Counted from the first letter of the stretch, positions 1 through 8,669 are shown. The stretch: DNA of 64,000 nucleotides from Mycolicibacillus trivialis (GCF_002102395.1 NZ_LQPZ01000016.1:1-64000); one strand, 5' to 3'. Notes: generated from the letters alone by a model not told the origin. Numbers and translations: made by a program.

Positions 1-90
1 CTTGATCGTCACTCCAGGTTCACGACGGCGGGCCACCGCGACGACATCATCACGGAACTCGCGGGGATACGGCTTAGGCATGGGACTCAT
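1..90 (-). pseudogene. IS3-family transposase OrfA, N-terminal part (cut by window edge)
   Basis: Read leftwards from an ATG at 90-88 (or 81-79), the sequence gives an open frame of 30 codons running off the window. The start MPKPYPREFRDDVV followed by AVARRREPGVTIK is typical of the helix-turn-helix OrfA of IS3-family elements in actinobacteria. Only the N-terminus is visible, so whether the element is intact is unknown. It lies directly beside an IS21 fragment read in the same direction. Its left terminus must lie between about 91 and 150 but I cannot fix it. Confidence 0.7.
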
Positions 91-128
91 CCTTCCAGTG
101 GCACCCTCTCGGCACCACAGATCAGATG

Positions 129-482
129 TCACCTATCCGTGCAGCAGTCCCGATCGCACGGATCAGTTGGCGCGTACTCCGGGCGAATCCTTGCCACATT
201 TTCGCTGAACCACGAATGCCCACCGGCCCAGCGCACCCGCTCAGCAATCACCGTCGCCGGCATCCTCGGATGACTTCTCAGCACATTTCGCACCGCCGGC
301 TCAATCTGCGCCCACGCCGACGTCGTCACCGGCGCTCGCTCATACCGCGGCGGCTCATCGGCGCGCAGCGCCTTGGCCACGGTGTTTCGCGACAGTCCCA
401 GCTCCCGCGCGATCGCAGCCTGCGACAACTTCTCCGACCGATACAACCAGCGGATCTCGGCCCAATCCTCCACAGTGATCAC
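129..482 (-). pseudogene. istA: IS21-family transposase IstA, truncated N-terminal fragment
   Basis: This 117-residue frame begins MITVEDWAEIRWLYR and contains the helix-turn-helix LSQAAIARELGLSRNTVAKAL, as in mycobacterial IstA proteins. It continues to RPEYAPTDP, the point where IstA normally runs into its DDE catalytic core, and then stops after a few unrelated residues. The integrase core and the IstB helper ATPase are missing. The break coincides with the neighbouring IS3 element, so IS3 insertion or deletion probably removed the rest. The fragment is non-functional as a transposase. Confidence 0.8.
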
Positions 483-548
483 TCTCCAATCGAAGGGTGC
501 TCACTTTTCGACCGGAATCACCTGCTCACTTTTCGACCGGAACCGACA
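483..548 (-). repeat. IS21 terminal end with two 20-bp direct repeats
   Basis: TGCTCACTTTTCGACCGGAA occurs at 498-517 and again, identically, at 523-542, just upstream of the istA fragment. Repeated sequences of this kind near the tips are a known feature of IS21-family termini. Read on the minus strand, the tip starts TGTCGG at 548. Immediately beyond it the IS481 transposase frame begins mid-protein, so 548/549 is the likely insertion junction. Confidence 0.7.
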
Positions 549-549
549 C

Positions 550-1359
550 TTAGTGGACCGTTCTTCGCGGCCACACCGGATGCCGCAGAAAACCAGCGAT
601 CGGGTCGAGCAGAAAGTGCTGGCGGCCCGACGCCGCCGCAAGCGCGGCGCCGTGGTCCTGGCCGCCGAGCTCAAGCTCAACCCGTCCACGGTTGGACGGA
701 TCCTGGCACGACATCAGGTACCGCACCTGAGCACCATCGATCCGATCACCGGGCAGCCGGTGCGCTCCTCGCGGCGCACCCCCAACCGCTACGAACACCG
801 CGCCCCGGGGTCGTTGGTCCATGTCGATGTCAAAAAGCTCGGCCGCATCCCGAAAGGCGGTGGGTGGCGGCTGCACGGCCGTGACGCCGCGATCTCAGTT
901 GCCAACCGGCACAAGAAAACCAAGATCGGCTACGACTACACCCACACCGCCATCGACGACCACAGCCGCCTGGCCTACAGCGAGGTCCACCCTGACGAGA
1001 AAGACGCCACCTGCGCAGCGTTCCTGCACCGAGCCCTGGTCTGGTTCGCCAGCCACGGAATCCAGGTACGACGGCTGCTGACCGACAACGCCCTGGTCTA
1101 CCGGCACGGCACCAACTGGAGCTGGGTCTGCTCGGCCTGGCAGGTCAAGCGACGATTCATCAAACCCGGCTGCCCCTGGACCAACGGCAAAGCAGAACGC
1201 TTCAACCGCACTCTGCTTAACGAATGGGCCTACGCCCGGCCCTGGACGTCAAACAACTCGCGCACACGCGGCCTTGACCGATTCCTTCGCCGCTACAACA
1301 CTCAACGAGGCCACTCCGCCCTCGGCGGGAAACCACCCATCAGCCGGCTCGCGGCCTGA
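550..1359 (+). pseudogene. IS481-family transposase, 5'-truncated by the IS21 end
   Basis: From about 550 the frame reads LVDRSSRPHRMP and continues through the rve (DDE integrase) core to the stop at 1359. Visible core parts are HVDVKKLGRIP (first Asp), LLTDNALVYR (second Asp) and NGKAERFNRTLLNEWAYA (Glu), ending with RYNTQRGHSALGGKPP. The usual N-terminal helix-turn-helix of roughly 45-50 residues is missing. Upstream residues in the same frame are IS21 terminal sequence, not IS481 protein. The gene ends 24 nt from the stop of the converging yrbEB, so the IS481 right end abuts that gene. Confidence 0.8.
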
Positions 1360-1383
1360 CAACAACGTCACAGGTCACGACAG

Positions 1384-2247
1384 CTAACCACCGAACCTCG
1401 CGCCGGACTCCACGCCCCACAGCGCCATCGTCAGCAGCATGTTCACGATGATCACCACGGTGACGCTGGAGCGCATCGCGCGGCCGGCGGCCACGCCGAC
1501 ACCGGCCGGGCCGCCGCTGGCGAAGAAGCCGTAGTAGCACTGGATGGTTGAGGAGATGAAGACGAACACCACCGCTTTGATCGTCGCGTAGAAGACGTCG
1601 CGGCTGTTGATGAACAGCGAGAAGTAGTGCAGGTAGGAGCCGGTGGATTGGCCGGCCGTCATGCTGACCGCCTGGCAGGCCAGATACGCCAGCGCCAGAG
1701 AGGTCAGAAACAGCGGGATGACCGCGATGACCGACGCGATCACCCGGGTGGCCACCAGGTAGGGGACCGGGTTGATCGCCAGGGCGTCCATGGCGTCGAT
1801 CTCCTCGTTGATGCGCATCGCGCCGAGCTGTGCGGTGAACCGGCAGCCGGCCTGGGCGATGAACGCCATCGCGATCATGATCGGGGCCAGCTCACGGGTG
1901 GTGGCGAACGAGGAGATCAGCCCGGTCGCCGGGCCGAGACCCAGCAGGTTCAGCGCGTTGTAGCCCTCGACGGCGACCAGTGCGCCGGCGGTGATGCCCA
2001 GCACCGCGGCGACGTTGACGGTGCCGCCGCCGACGACGATCGAGCCGTTGCCCCAGGAGATGTCGGAGAGCAGCCGCTGCAGTTCCCGGCGGTAGTGGCG
2101 CAGCATCACCGGCAGCGAGGCGATCACCAGGCCGAAGAAGTGCACCATGTGCCCGGTCTTGCCGATCGAGCGGCCGAGGGCCGCGACGGCGAGTTTGGCC
2201 CAGCGGTAGCCGGGCAGCTGGTAGGTGCTCGGGGTCGCGGCGGTCAC
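1384..2247 (-). CDS. yrbEB: YrbE/MlaE-type permease B of an orphan mce locus
   Basis: This 287-residue integral membrane protein of the MlaE permease family would form the inner-membrane channel of an Mce ABC-type lipid importer. Family hallmarks are present: GLVIASLPVML, the amphipathic helix region EEIDAMDALAINPVPYLVATRVIA, and several hydrophobic segments. It starts at GTG 2247, overlapping the upstream permease stop by 4 nt (GTGA). The C-terminus (GVESGARFGG) looks complete. Where mceA should follow, an IS481 remnant begins 24 nt past the stop. The pair therefore has no visible Mce substrate-binding genes. Confidence 0.9.
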   Translation of the reverse strand: MTAATPSTYQLPGYRWAKLAVAALGRSIGKTGHMVHFFGLVIASLPVMLRHYRRELQRLLSDISWGNGSIVVGGGTVNVAAVLGITAGALVAVEGYNALNLLGLGPATGLISSFATTRELAPIMIAMAFIAQAGCRFTAQLGAMRINEEIDAMDALAINPVPYLVATRVIASVIAVIPLFLTSLALAYLACQAVSMTAGQSTGSYLHYFSLFINSRDVFYATIKAVVFVFISSTIQCYYGFFASGGPAGVGVAAGRAMRSSVTVVIIVNMLLTMALWGVESGARFGG

Positions 2248-3095
2248 AGTGTCTGCCTCGGGAAGACCAGGACGTAGAGCTGGCTCATCACCACGTTGAC
2301 GATCATCAGCAGCAGCACCGATTCGACGACGGCGGCGTTGACCGAGTTAGCCACCCCGGCGGGCCCACCGGAGGTGTTCAGCCCCTTGTGGCAGGCGATG
2401 GTGGCCACGATGACGGCGAAGACGACGGCCTTGACCAGAGCCAGCGTGAGGTCACCGACGGTGGCGAAGGAGGCGAAGGTGGAGATGAACGACCCCGGTG
2501 TGGCGTCCTGCAGGTAGACGTTGAACAGGTAGCCGGCGATGTAGCCGACGAAGCTGGTGACCCCGGTCAGCAGCACCCCGACCAGGACGAGCGCGGCCAG
2601 CCGGGGCACCACCATGCGCCGCAGCGGGGAGACGCCCATGACCTCCATGGCGGAGATCTCCTCACGCATGGTCCGTGATCCCAGGTCGGCGCAGACCGCG
2701 GAGCCGACCGCGGTGGCCAGCAGCAGCGAGGCCACCAGCGGGGCGCCCTGCCGGATCACCACCAGCCCGGTCGCCGCACCCGACAGCGAGGTGGCCCCCA
2801 CCTGCCCGGCCAGCAGGGAGAACTGGATGGACAGGGTGACACCGATCGGGATGGTGACCAGAACGGTCGGCGCGAACGCGGTGCCGGCCATGAACGCGGC
2901 CTGTTCGATGAACTCGCCGAGCTTGAACCGCCGGGTGACCAGGTCGATGACCAGGTACTGGACGGCGCGCACGCCCATCACCATCTGGCCGCCGAGGGTG
3001 TGCAGCGCCGTGAACGGGTGGTTGTTGAGGTAGCGGCGGAACCAGGTGAGGATCTCGCCGATGGCCGAGCGGTCACCGGCGCCGGTGGCGGTCAA
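2244..3095 (-). CDS. yrbEA: YrbE/MlaE-type permease A of an orphan mce locus
   Basis: This is the partner permease of the pair, about 283 residues, with the MlaE-family stretch GQVGATSLSGAATGLVVIRQGAPLVASLLLA and the conserved REEISAMEVMGVSPLRRMVVPRLAA. I chose TTG 3095 because GAGGAG lies 6 nt upstream (3102-3107). An in-frame GTG at 3140 would add 15 basic residues and has no clear ribosome site. The other yrbEA in this window also starts with TTG followed by an ACN codon. A P2-type promoter/operator lies about 110 nt upstream. Confidence 0.88.
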   Translation of the reverse strand: MTATGAGDRSAIGEILTWFRRYLNNHPFTALHTLGGQMVMGVRAVQYLVIDLVTRRFKLGEFIEQAAFMAGTAFAPTVLVTIPIGVTLSIQFSLLAGQVGATSLSGAATGLVVIRQGAPLVASLLLATAVGSAVCADLGSRTMREEISAMEVMGVSPLRRMVVPRLAALVLVGVLLTGVTSFVGYIAGYLFNVYLQDATPGSFISTFASFATVGDLTLALVKAVVFAVIVATIACHKGLNTSGGPAGVANSVNAAVVESVLLLMIVNVVMSQLYVLVFPRQTL

Positions 3096-3205
3096 GGAGC
3101 GCTCCTCGCGGTGGTGCCGTCGGCGACCGACGCGGCGCACCGTGCGCGCGGAACAGCTGTCATCGGCGGCGTTCTTCCCCTGTCGTGCCCGGTCCGTGGT
3201 TATCT

Positions 3206-3218
3206 GACTGACTCGTCA
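3206..3218 (-). promoter_or_regulatory. P2-type operator/promoter upstream of orphan yrbEAB
   Basis: GACTGACTCGTCA on the plus strand. Read leftwards, it is followed by an A/T-rich GATAAC at 3204-3199 in the place of a -10 box. It matches the P2 consensus found at five other promoters in the window and points towards yrbEA. The 326-nt gene-free stretch 3096-3421 holds this site and the terminator hairpin at 3361-3391; I see nothing else in it. Confidence 0.55.
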
Positions 3219-3360
3219 TTCGTCCGACGTGGTGAACGGCACCTTAGCTTGTGCCTGTCGTCGCGGGCGGGGGATTGGCGAACCTGACAGGTCCCGGTTG
3301 CCCCGGCCCGCGCGGGAATCCGGTGCGTATGGCGGATCCGGCAACCCGGCCTACGAGGAC

Positions 3361-3391
3361 GGCGCCCGCGACCGAAATGGTCGCGGGCGCC
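3361..3391 (-). terminator. Strong hairpin terminator behind the small exported protein gene
   Basis: This is a perfect 13-bp stem (GGCGCCCGCGACC, 3361-3373, pairing with 3379-3391) with a 5-nt loop. It begins 31 nt past the stop of the minus-strand gene at 3422-3694. There is no U tract, which is common for mycobacterial terminators. Confidence 0.7.
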
Positions 3392-3421
3392 GTCGCATCG
3401 GGGCTCGAACGTGCCGAGGTT

Positions 3422-3694
3422 TTACTCCTCGTGGGTCGGCTGGTCGGAGTTGTGCAGGTACCACAGACCGTCGTCGTGCTGCAGGCAATACCAGTACTGG
3501 TACACCTCGTCCTCACCGACGTTGTCCAGATGCATGTCGGGACCATCCGAGATGCACTCGGCCTTGGTTCCCCAACTCCAGGGAATCCCGGTGTCGCCGT
3601 CGTAGACGACCACGTCGTCCGCGACAGCCACCCCGGCGGTGCCCAGGAGCAGGCCGGCGGCGATCGCCGTGCCGGTGATCAGTGATCGGATCAT
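3422..3694 (-). CDS. Small exported protein, function unknown
   Basis: The ATG at 3694 is preceded by a good ribosome site (GAGAGGAAG). The 90-residue product begins with a clear Sec signal peptide (MIRSLITGTAIAAGLLLG, cleavage likely after AVA at residues 24-26). The mature part of about 64 residues is acidic and rich in Trp and Tyr. It has only two cysteines, in AECISD and YWYCLQ, which could form one disulfide. I recognise no enzyme motif. It is followed by a strong terminator, so it is transcribed either alone or as the last gene after the PF10118 pair 154 nt upstream. Confidence 0.75.
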   Translation of the reverse strand: MIRSLITGTAIAAGLLLGTAGVAVADDVVVYDGDTGIPWSWGTKAECISDGPDMHLDNVGEDEVYQYWYCLQHDDGLWYLHNSDQPTHEE

Positions 3695-3848
3695 GTCTTC
3701 CTCTCTCGGTCCGCGGTGAGGCGGTTCGGTGGTCCGTCCGGGACGACGGTTCGAGAACAGCGTATCGGGATGTTCCCAGTTAATGTTCAGGAAGTGAACA
3801 GCTGCTGCCAACGCAGCCGCATCGCCTCGGGGGCGGCGGTGATGGTGG

Positions 3849-4739
3849 CTACTTGAGATGGTCGACGAGAACGCCCCGCTCACCGAAGAGCTCCTGCTGC
3901 CACTTGTCCAACAGGGCGGCCGTGTCCATGTCGTCGGGGTGGAAACCACGCCGCATGTACTTGCGCAGGTCCGGCAACAGGCCCTTGAGCAGCGGCCCGC
4001 GGAACACCCCGACGGTCTCCCGCAGCACGCGGATCGGACGCCATCCGCTCGGGTCGGTCGCGATCGACAGCAGCACCGCAACGATCAGGAACGGGAACAT
4101 CACGGTGTACAGGACGGCCATCACCCCGATGCGGATCCACTCCGGTCCGCCCACAGCGCGGTAGACGTCGAACGCCACCGACTTGTGCTCCAACTCCTCC
4201 AGCGCGTGCCAATTCAGCAGGTTACGCACCTCGGAGGTCATCGGGATCGCTTGAAACTCGTCGCTGAACACCCGCTCGGCGACCGTGGCCGTGTAATGCT
4301 CGGCGGCAGCGGTGAACGCCAGATGCACGGAGGCGGGCAACAGATCCTGGCCACGCTCCCAGGCCTTCTGCCGTTTGCTGTCCGGGCCGAACGTGAGGAA
4401 ACGCACGAGCGGGTAGCCCTTTTCGATCAGTTGGTCGTTGAGGTGACGGTGTTCCTGGCCGTGCACCGCCTCCTGACCGATGAACGCCGCCACCCGCTTC
4501 TTCAGCACCGGGTCGGTGATCTGATCGGAGAACCGGCGCACCGACCGGATGAACCCCTCTTCACCGGGTGGGAATCCGCCGGACAGCAGCGCGGCCAGAT
4601 GGCTCATGACGATGTTGTCTTCGACGAAATGGCGCTTGATCGGCTCGGGCTTCCCGAACGGGAACCGGATCCGCCGCACCTTCGGGTATGCACTGGCCGG
4701 CACTCTGCCGTCACCGGCTGGTACGGGTTGAGCGGTCAT
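3849..4739 (-). CDS. PF10118 'metal-dependent hydrolase' family protein, B-type (pair 1)
   Basis: This 296-residue member of the family is annotated in databases as predicted metal-dependent hydrolase (PF10118). Candidate metal ligands are conserved: the Glu of FPPGEEGF, ExxH in GQEAVHGQEH, the Glu of AAAEHYTA, and ExxH in EELEHKS. A hydrophobic segment (VMAVLLYT-like, after IRIGVM) follows, then the family signature GFHPDD. Start ATG 4739 is preceded by AAAGGAAA; a longer frame to 4862 would run into the upstream gene. It is the second gene of a two-gene operon, 37 nt behind the A-type paralogue. The ligand pattern suggests a diiron protein, which is my inference. Confidence 0.88.
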   Translation of the reverse strand: MTAQPVPAGDGRVPASAYPKVRRIRFPFGKPEPIKRHFVEDNIVMSHLAALLSGGFPPGEEGFIRSVRRFSDQITDPVLKKRVAAFIGQEAVHGQEHRHLNDQLIEKGYPLVRFLTFGPDSKRQKAWERGQDLLPASVHLAFTAAAEHYTATVAERVFSDEFQAIPMTSEVRNLLNWHALEELEHKSVAFDVYRAVGGPEWIRIGVMAVLYTVMFPFLIVAVLLSIATDPSGWRPIRVLRETVGVFRGPLLKGLLPDLRKYMRRGFHPDDMDTAALLDKWQQELFGERGVLVDHLK

Positions 4740-4776
4740 ATCGGTGTTTCCTTTCGAGGGGGGGTGTTTCCCGGGG

Positions 4777-5664
4777 TCACTTGAGGTGATCGACCAGGGT
4801 GCCGTCGGCGCCGAAAAGCTCCGCCTGCCAGCGCTCCAGCAAGGCGTCGGTGTCGATGTCATCGGGGTGGAAGCCCGGTTTCAGATACCGCGCCAGCTCG
4901 CCCATGATGCCGCGGAACACCGGCCCCCGGACCAGCGAGTAGGCCTCCCGGATCAGCCGCACCGGCTGCCGCCGCGCGATCGGGTCCTGCGCCAACGAGG
5001 CCGCCAACGACAGCAGGCTGACCGGCAGCGTCAAGACGTACAGGGCCGCCATCACCGCGATCCGCATGGTCTCGGTGCCGCCGACCGCGCGGTAGGCGTC
5101 GAAGGCCACCGATTTGTGCTCGAGTTCCTCCAACACGTGCCAGTTGAGCAGGTTCCAGAACTCCGGTTCGCCGGGGATGCCCTGGATCTCGTCGCTGGAC
5201 AGGACTCGTTCGGCCAGCACCGCGGTGTAATGCTCGGCGGCCGCGGTCATCGCCAGGTGCACCCGGGCCGGCAGGCGCATCTCGGCGCGAATCTGGCGGT
5301 CTTTCAGCGTCTCGGAATCCCACCACCCGATCGGGTAGCCCTTCTCGACCAGTTTCTCGTTGAGGCGGCGATGCTCCTGCCCGTGCATGGCCTCTTGGCC
5401 GATGAACCCGACCACCCGCTTCTTGAGCACCGGATCGGTGATGTCGTCGGCGAACCGGCGCACCGACCGGATGAACGACTCTTCGCCGGGCGGGAACGCT
5501 CCGGACAACCCTGCGACGAAGTGGCTGAACACGATGTCGTCGTTGACGAAGTATTTGCCGTATGAGTCGTCCTCGCCGAATCCGAACCGGATCCGCCGGA
5601 CTTTGGGGTAGCTGCCGCCCTCCGCGGCGCTCAGCGGCCGCTGAGCGGTGTCTTGGTCGACCAT
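4777..5664 (-). CDS. PF10118 'metal-dependent hydrolase' family protein, A-type (pair 1)
   Basis: This is a 295-residue paralogue. The A-type signature GKYFVNDDIVFSHFVAGLSGAFPPGEESF distinguishes it from the B-type (RHFVEDNIVMSHLAALLS). All six potential iron ligands are present (E, ExxH in GQEAMHGQEH, E of AAAEHYTA, ExxH in EELEHK). A hydrophobic stretch after TMRIAVM probably anchors it in the membrane. ATG 5664 has GGGGAG upstream. The promoter region holds P1 operators at 5698-5712 and probably 5687-5701, and a leftward P2 promoter at 5894-5865. It is co-transcribed with the B-type gene. Confidence 0.88.
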   Translation of the reverse strand: MVDQDTAQRPLSAAEGGSYPKVRRIRFGFGEDDSYGKYFVNDDIVFSHFVAGLSGAFPPGEESFIRSVRRFADDITDPVLKKRVVGFIGQEAMHGQEHRRLNEKLVEKGYPIGWWDSETLKDRQIRAEMRLPARVHLAMTAAAEHYTAVLAERVLSSDEIQGIPGEPEFWNLLNWHVLEELEHKSVAFDAYRAVGGTETMRIAVMAALYVLTLPVSLLSLAASLAQDPIARRQPVRLIREAYSLVRGPVFRGIMGELARYLKPGFHPDDIDTDALLERWQAELFGADGTLVDHLK

Positions 5665-5697
5665 TACTCGGCTCCCCTTCTCGAACGATAAGTAACG

Positions 5698-5712
5698 TAT
5701 ACTGCTTGTATC
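5698..5712. promoter_or_regulatory. P1 operator upstream of PF10118 pair 1
   Basis: TATACTGCTTGTATC fits the P1 pattern NNTAC-N5-GTANN, 33 nt before the start codon of the A-type gene. A weaker overlapping copy (GATAAGTAACGTATA, 5687-5701) is offset by 11 nt, about one helical turn, which would suit two regulator dimers. Confidence 0.55.
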
Positions 5713-5864
5713 GCTAACATCTGGTCACCATACCGGGCCTCGGATGCAACGCCAAGGTCAAGCCTCCGACGGACTGACGTATCGGTCGGATTATGTTCGG
5801 GGTTGGTGGCCAGCGCGAACCGGCCGGGCCATCGCGGTTGCCCTGGGTGTCGCCCGACCGCTCA

Positions 5865-5894
5865 AATATCCGGACTGATGCATCACTCTGTCAA
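5865..5894 (-). promoter_or_regulatory. P2 promoter/operator driving PF10118 pair 1
   Basis: Read leftwards, TTGACA (5894-5889) and GATATT (5870-5865) are separated by 18 nt. The spacer contains the P2 core (GACTGATGCATCA on the plus strand, 5873-5885) with the perfect palindrome TGATGCATCA. The same TTGACA-18-GATATT architecture recurs at 29591-29620 before PF10118 pair 2. A repressor bound here would block RNA polymerase directly. Confidence 0.65.
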
Positions 5895-5928
5895 TTGGTG
5901 GGGCGGCCCGCGAGGTAGGGTGTCCCGG

Positions 5929-6840
5929 ATGAGCGCACGACGGCCGTTTCATCCTGACGACATGCCCGCTCAGGACGGGCGCACCTTCGTGGTGACCGGA
6001 GCCAACGGCGGGCTCGGCGAGGTCGCCACGGCGGCCCTACTCGGCAAGGGGGCCACCGTGGTGATGGCCTGCCGCAACGTCGGTAAGGCCCAACGGGTCG
6101 CCGACCGGATGGCCGCCGCGGTGGGCGGCCCGGGGCGAGTACGGGTCGCGGCACTGGATCTAGCCGACCTGGCTTCGGTGCGCGAATTCGCCGGCCGGCA
6201 AAGAAAAATCGACGTGCTGATCAACAATGCCGGCTTGATGAATGTGCCGTTCCGGCGGACCCGGGACGGCTTCGAAACCCAGTTCGGGGTGAACCACCTC
6301 GGGCACTTCGCGTTGACAGGTCTGCTGCTGGACAAGATCAGCGACCGGGTCGTCACCGTGTCCAGCATCGCGCACCGGCAGACACCCAAACTGTGGATCG
6401 ATGACCTCAACTACGAACACCGCTGGTATCAGCGCAATCTGGCCTATGCCCAGTCGAAGTTGGCGAATCTGATGTTCGCCCGGGAACTGCAGCGACGGCT
6501 GGCGGCCGCCGGATCGAGCAAACGGTCCTATGCGGTGCATCCCGGCGTGTCGGGCACCGACCTGTTCACCCGGACTGAGACCGCCTTCGATCGGATCGCC
6601 AAGCAGGGCGCGCGGCTGGTCGGGCAGCCACCGCGACAGGCGGTGCACTCCATGCTGCTGGCGGCCACCATTCCCGACGCCGATCCGACCAGCTACTGGG
6701 GGCCGGCGAAGTTTCGGCAGACCCGGGGGCCGGCCGAACCTTGCCCGTCGAGTCGGCTGTCGCGGGACCGGCGACTGTGGGCGCGGCTGTGGGAAGAATC
6801 CGAACGGATGACCGGGGTCGGCTACGGCTTCGGTGACTAA
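5929..6840 (+). CDS. Short-chain dehydrogenase/reductase, retinol-dehydrogenase-like (copy 1)
   Basis: The 303-residue NAD(P)-dependent oxidoreductase has the Rossmann motif TGANGGLG, NNAG (INNAGLMN) and a catalytic Tyr in LAYAQSKLAN. The C-terminus RLWEESERMTGVGYGFG is typical of the mycobacterial 'oxidoreductase' SDR subgroup. The start ATG 5929 lies 7 nt behind a TAGGGT -10 box (5916-5921), implying a leaderless transcript; no good Shine-Dalgarno is present. It is divergent from PF10118 pair 1. A near-identical paralogue lies at 12363-13238. The substrate is unknown, presumably an alcohol/ketone in the lipid oxidation route. Confidence 0.88.
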   Translation: MSARRPFHPDDMPAQDGRTFVVTGANGGLGEVATAALLGKGATVVMACRNVGKAQRVADRMAAAVGGPGRVRVAALDLADLASVREFAGRQRKIDVLINNAGLMNVPFRRTRDGFETQFGVNHLGHFALTGLLLDKISDRVVTVSSIAHRQTPKLWIDDLNYEHRWYQRNLAYAQSKLANLMFARELQRRLAAAGSSKRSYAVHPGVSGTDLFTRTETAFDRIAKQGARLVGQPPRQAVHSMLLAATIPDADPTSYWGPAKFRQTRGPAEPCPSSRLSRDRRLWARLWEESERMTGVGYGFGD

Positions 6841-6872
6841 TCCGATTTTCTGATGAGGAAGGCACACCAGCG

Positions 6873-7721
6873 ATGAAAGACTTCACTGACAAGGTCGCCG
6901 TAATCACCGGCGCAGGCTCGGGCATCGGCCGCAGCCTGGCGGTCAAACTTGCCGAGCGCGGCGCCCGTCTGGCGCTCTCCGACATCGACACCGCCGCGGT
7001 TGCCGAGACCGCCGAGCGGTGCGAAAAACTGGGCGTCCAGGCGGTGTCGTTCGGTCTCGATGTCGCCGACCGGACTGCGGTCTACGCCCACTCCGACGAG
7101 GTGATGGACCGGTTTGGGCGGGTCAACCTGGTGTTCAACAATGCCGGCGTGGCGCTGTCGGCCGACGTCATCGACATGGAATGGGACGACTTCGAGTGGT
7201 TGATGGGAATCAACTTCTGGGGCGTCACCTACGGGACCAAGGCGTTCCTGCCGCACCTGATCGCCTCCGGGGACGGGCACGTCATCAACGTCTCCTCGGT
7301 GTTCGGGCTGATGGGCATCCCATCGCAGAGCGCGTATAACTCCGCGAAGTTCGCGGTGCGCGGTTTCACGGAGGCGTTGCGTCAGGAACTGCGTGCGGCG
7401 AAGTACCCCGTAGGGGTTACCTGTGTGCACCCCGGTGGGATCAAGACCAACATCGCGGTCAACGCTCGCGGGGTCCCCGCGGATGCCGATCGTGAGCAGA
7501 TTCGCAAAGGCTTCGATCTGATCGCGATCACCCGAGCGGACTCCGCGGCGCGCATCATCTTGCGCGGCGTGGAGAAGAACAAGCCACGAGTGCTGATCGG
7601 TCCCGACGCACGGGTCTTCGACGCGATCCCTCGGGTGATCGGGCCTCGCTACGAAGACATCGGCGCACCCTTATATCGCCTCGGACGCGGGATGGCCGGC
7701 CGGTTCGGCATCGAGATCTGA
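6873..7721 (+). CDS. Short-chain dehydrogenase/reductase, classical
   Basis: This is a 282-residue classical SDR. TGAGSGIG (residues about 12-19) binds the cofactor, and NNAG and YNSAK give the active site. Asp in LSDID after the second strand suggests NAD(H) preference. The ATG at 6873 follows a GAGGAAGG ribosome site. It lies 32 nt after the previous SDR on the same strand, so the two are probably one operon. The C-terminal part (RGMAGRFGIEI) is a membrane-proximal extension seen in mycobacterial homologues. The specific alcohol substrate cannot be deduced. Confidence 0.9.
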   Translation: MKDFTDKVAVITGAGSGIGRSLAVKLAERGARLALSDIDTAAVAETAERCEKLGVQAVSFGLDVADRTAVYAHSDEVMDRFGRVNLVFNNAGVALSADVIDMEWDDFEWLMGINFWGVTYGTKAFLPHLIASGDGHVINVSSVFGLMGIPSQSAYNSAKFAVRGFTEALRQELRAAKYPVGVTCVHPGGIKTNIAVNARGVPADADREQIRKGFDLIAITRADSAARIILRGVEKNKPRVLIGPDARVFDAIPRVIGPRYEDIGAPLYRLGRGMAGRFGIEI

Positions 7722-7752
7722 CCCCGAAGCCCGGCTCCCGGGCGGATACCGG

Positions 7753-8610
7753 TCACTGCCCCGGGCGGGGCCACGGCCGCATCGAGATCCGTTGGGCCCC
7801 CGGCCAGATCGCATCGGCGGCCGGGGATGCGCAGAACACGTCCTCGGCCTGGTAGACGTCCATCCCGACGGCGTGCAGGCCGTCTTCCTGGTGGGCGCGG
7901 CAGCTCACGGTCAACACCCTCCCGGTCTCCTGGTCAACCTGTTCGGCCTCGATCGTCAGCACCACGACCAAGGTGAACCCGGCTCTGGTCGGCAGATAGA
8001 AGGTCAAATCGCGACTGGTCGGCGCCCCGGCATTGCTGACGACATAGCCGTCTCCGCTGGGATAGACCGCCTGGCCGACCATCTGGGTGCGTTCGAAATG
8101 GTTGCTGTCGCCGTCGGCCCGCCACACTGAGAACCGGGTGTTCGGGCTGCCGTTGGAGGAGTACCGCCCCATCGGGATGATCACCTCGTTGCGGCCGTCG
8201 CCGTCGAGATCCTGCAACCCGACCGGGCCGGGGCTCGACGGCTCCAGCATTTCGTTGATCGTCTGGATCGTCTCCCCGCCGCCGTCGGTGACGACAACCT
8301 TGACCGCCCGCGGCGGGTCGCCAGAATCCAGCGACCAATAACTGACGTCGAGGGACAGGTTCGCCCGATCGCCGGTACCGGTCCGGCAGTCGGTGTGGGG
8401 CCCGGTTGCCTCCGGATTGAGCATGACCGCGGTGCTTGGGCACGGCGGTGATGCGACATCCGCACCGGCGGCCGGAGCGCCCAGGTGCGCGAGGGCGAGC
8501 ACGGCGGTGGTGAGCACATGGTGCCGCCGCAGGTGTCGCCGGGCCGGCGGCGTCGGCACCCGGTGGCCGGTCGATGCCGCTGTGGGCGGTGCTGGGCGCG
8601 ATTTCGGCAC
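7753..8610 (-). CDS. Exported protein with one FG-GAP/VCBS-like calcium motif, function unknown
   Basis: The 285-residue product starts at GTG 8610, which has GGGGAG 9-10 nt upstream; longer frames to 9171 run antisense into the divergent hydrolase gene. After an Arg-rich stretch a hydrophobic segment (LTTAVLALAHLGAPAAGADV) ending in small residues looks like a signal peptide. The mature domain contains QDLDGDGRNEVIIPMG, the Asp-rich loop of FG-GAP/VCBS repeats that binds calcium. Several cysteines (CPSTAV, HTDCRTG, VSCRAH, VFCASP) could form disulfides outside the cell. I do not recognise an enzymatic domain. Confidence 0.7.
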   Translation of the reverse strand: MPKSRPAPPTAASTGHRVPTPPARRHLRRHHVLTTAVLALAHLGAPAAGADVASPPCPSTAVMLNPEATGPHTDCRTGTGDRANLSLDVSYWSLDSGDPPRAVKVVVTDGGGETIQTINEMLEPSSPGPVGLQDLDGDGRNEVIIPMGRYSSNGSPNTRFSVWRADGDSNHFERTQMVGQAVYPSGDGYVVSNAGAPTSRDLTFYLPTRAGFTLVVVLTIEAEQVDQETGRVLTVSCRAHQEDGLHAVGMDVYQAEDVFCASPAADAIWPGAQRISMRPWPRPGQ

Positions 8611-8669
8611 GTGAGCCACTCCCCGTAGGTGTTGACCGAGATATTGACATCCTGTGACAATCGGTACAC

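Noticed and set aside
5771..5790. Possible additional P2 site (GACTGACGTATCGGTC)
   Set aside because: It matches the consensus at only about nine of thirteen core positions and lacks the -35/-10 context, so it was not counted with the six P2 sites.
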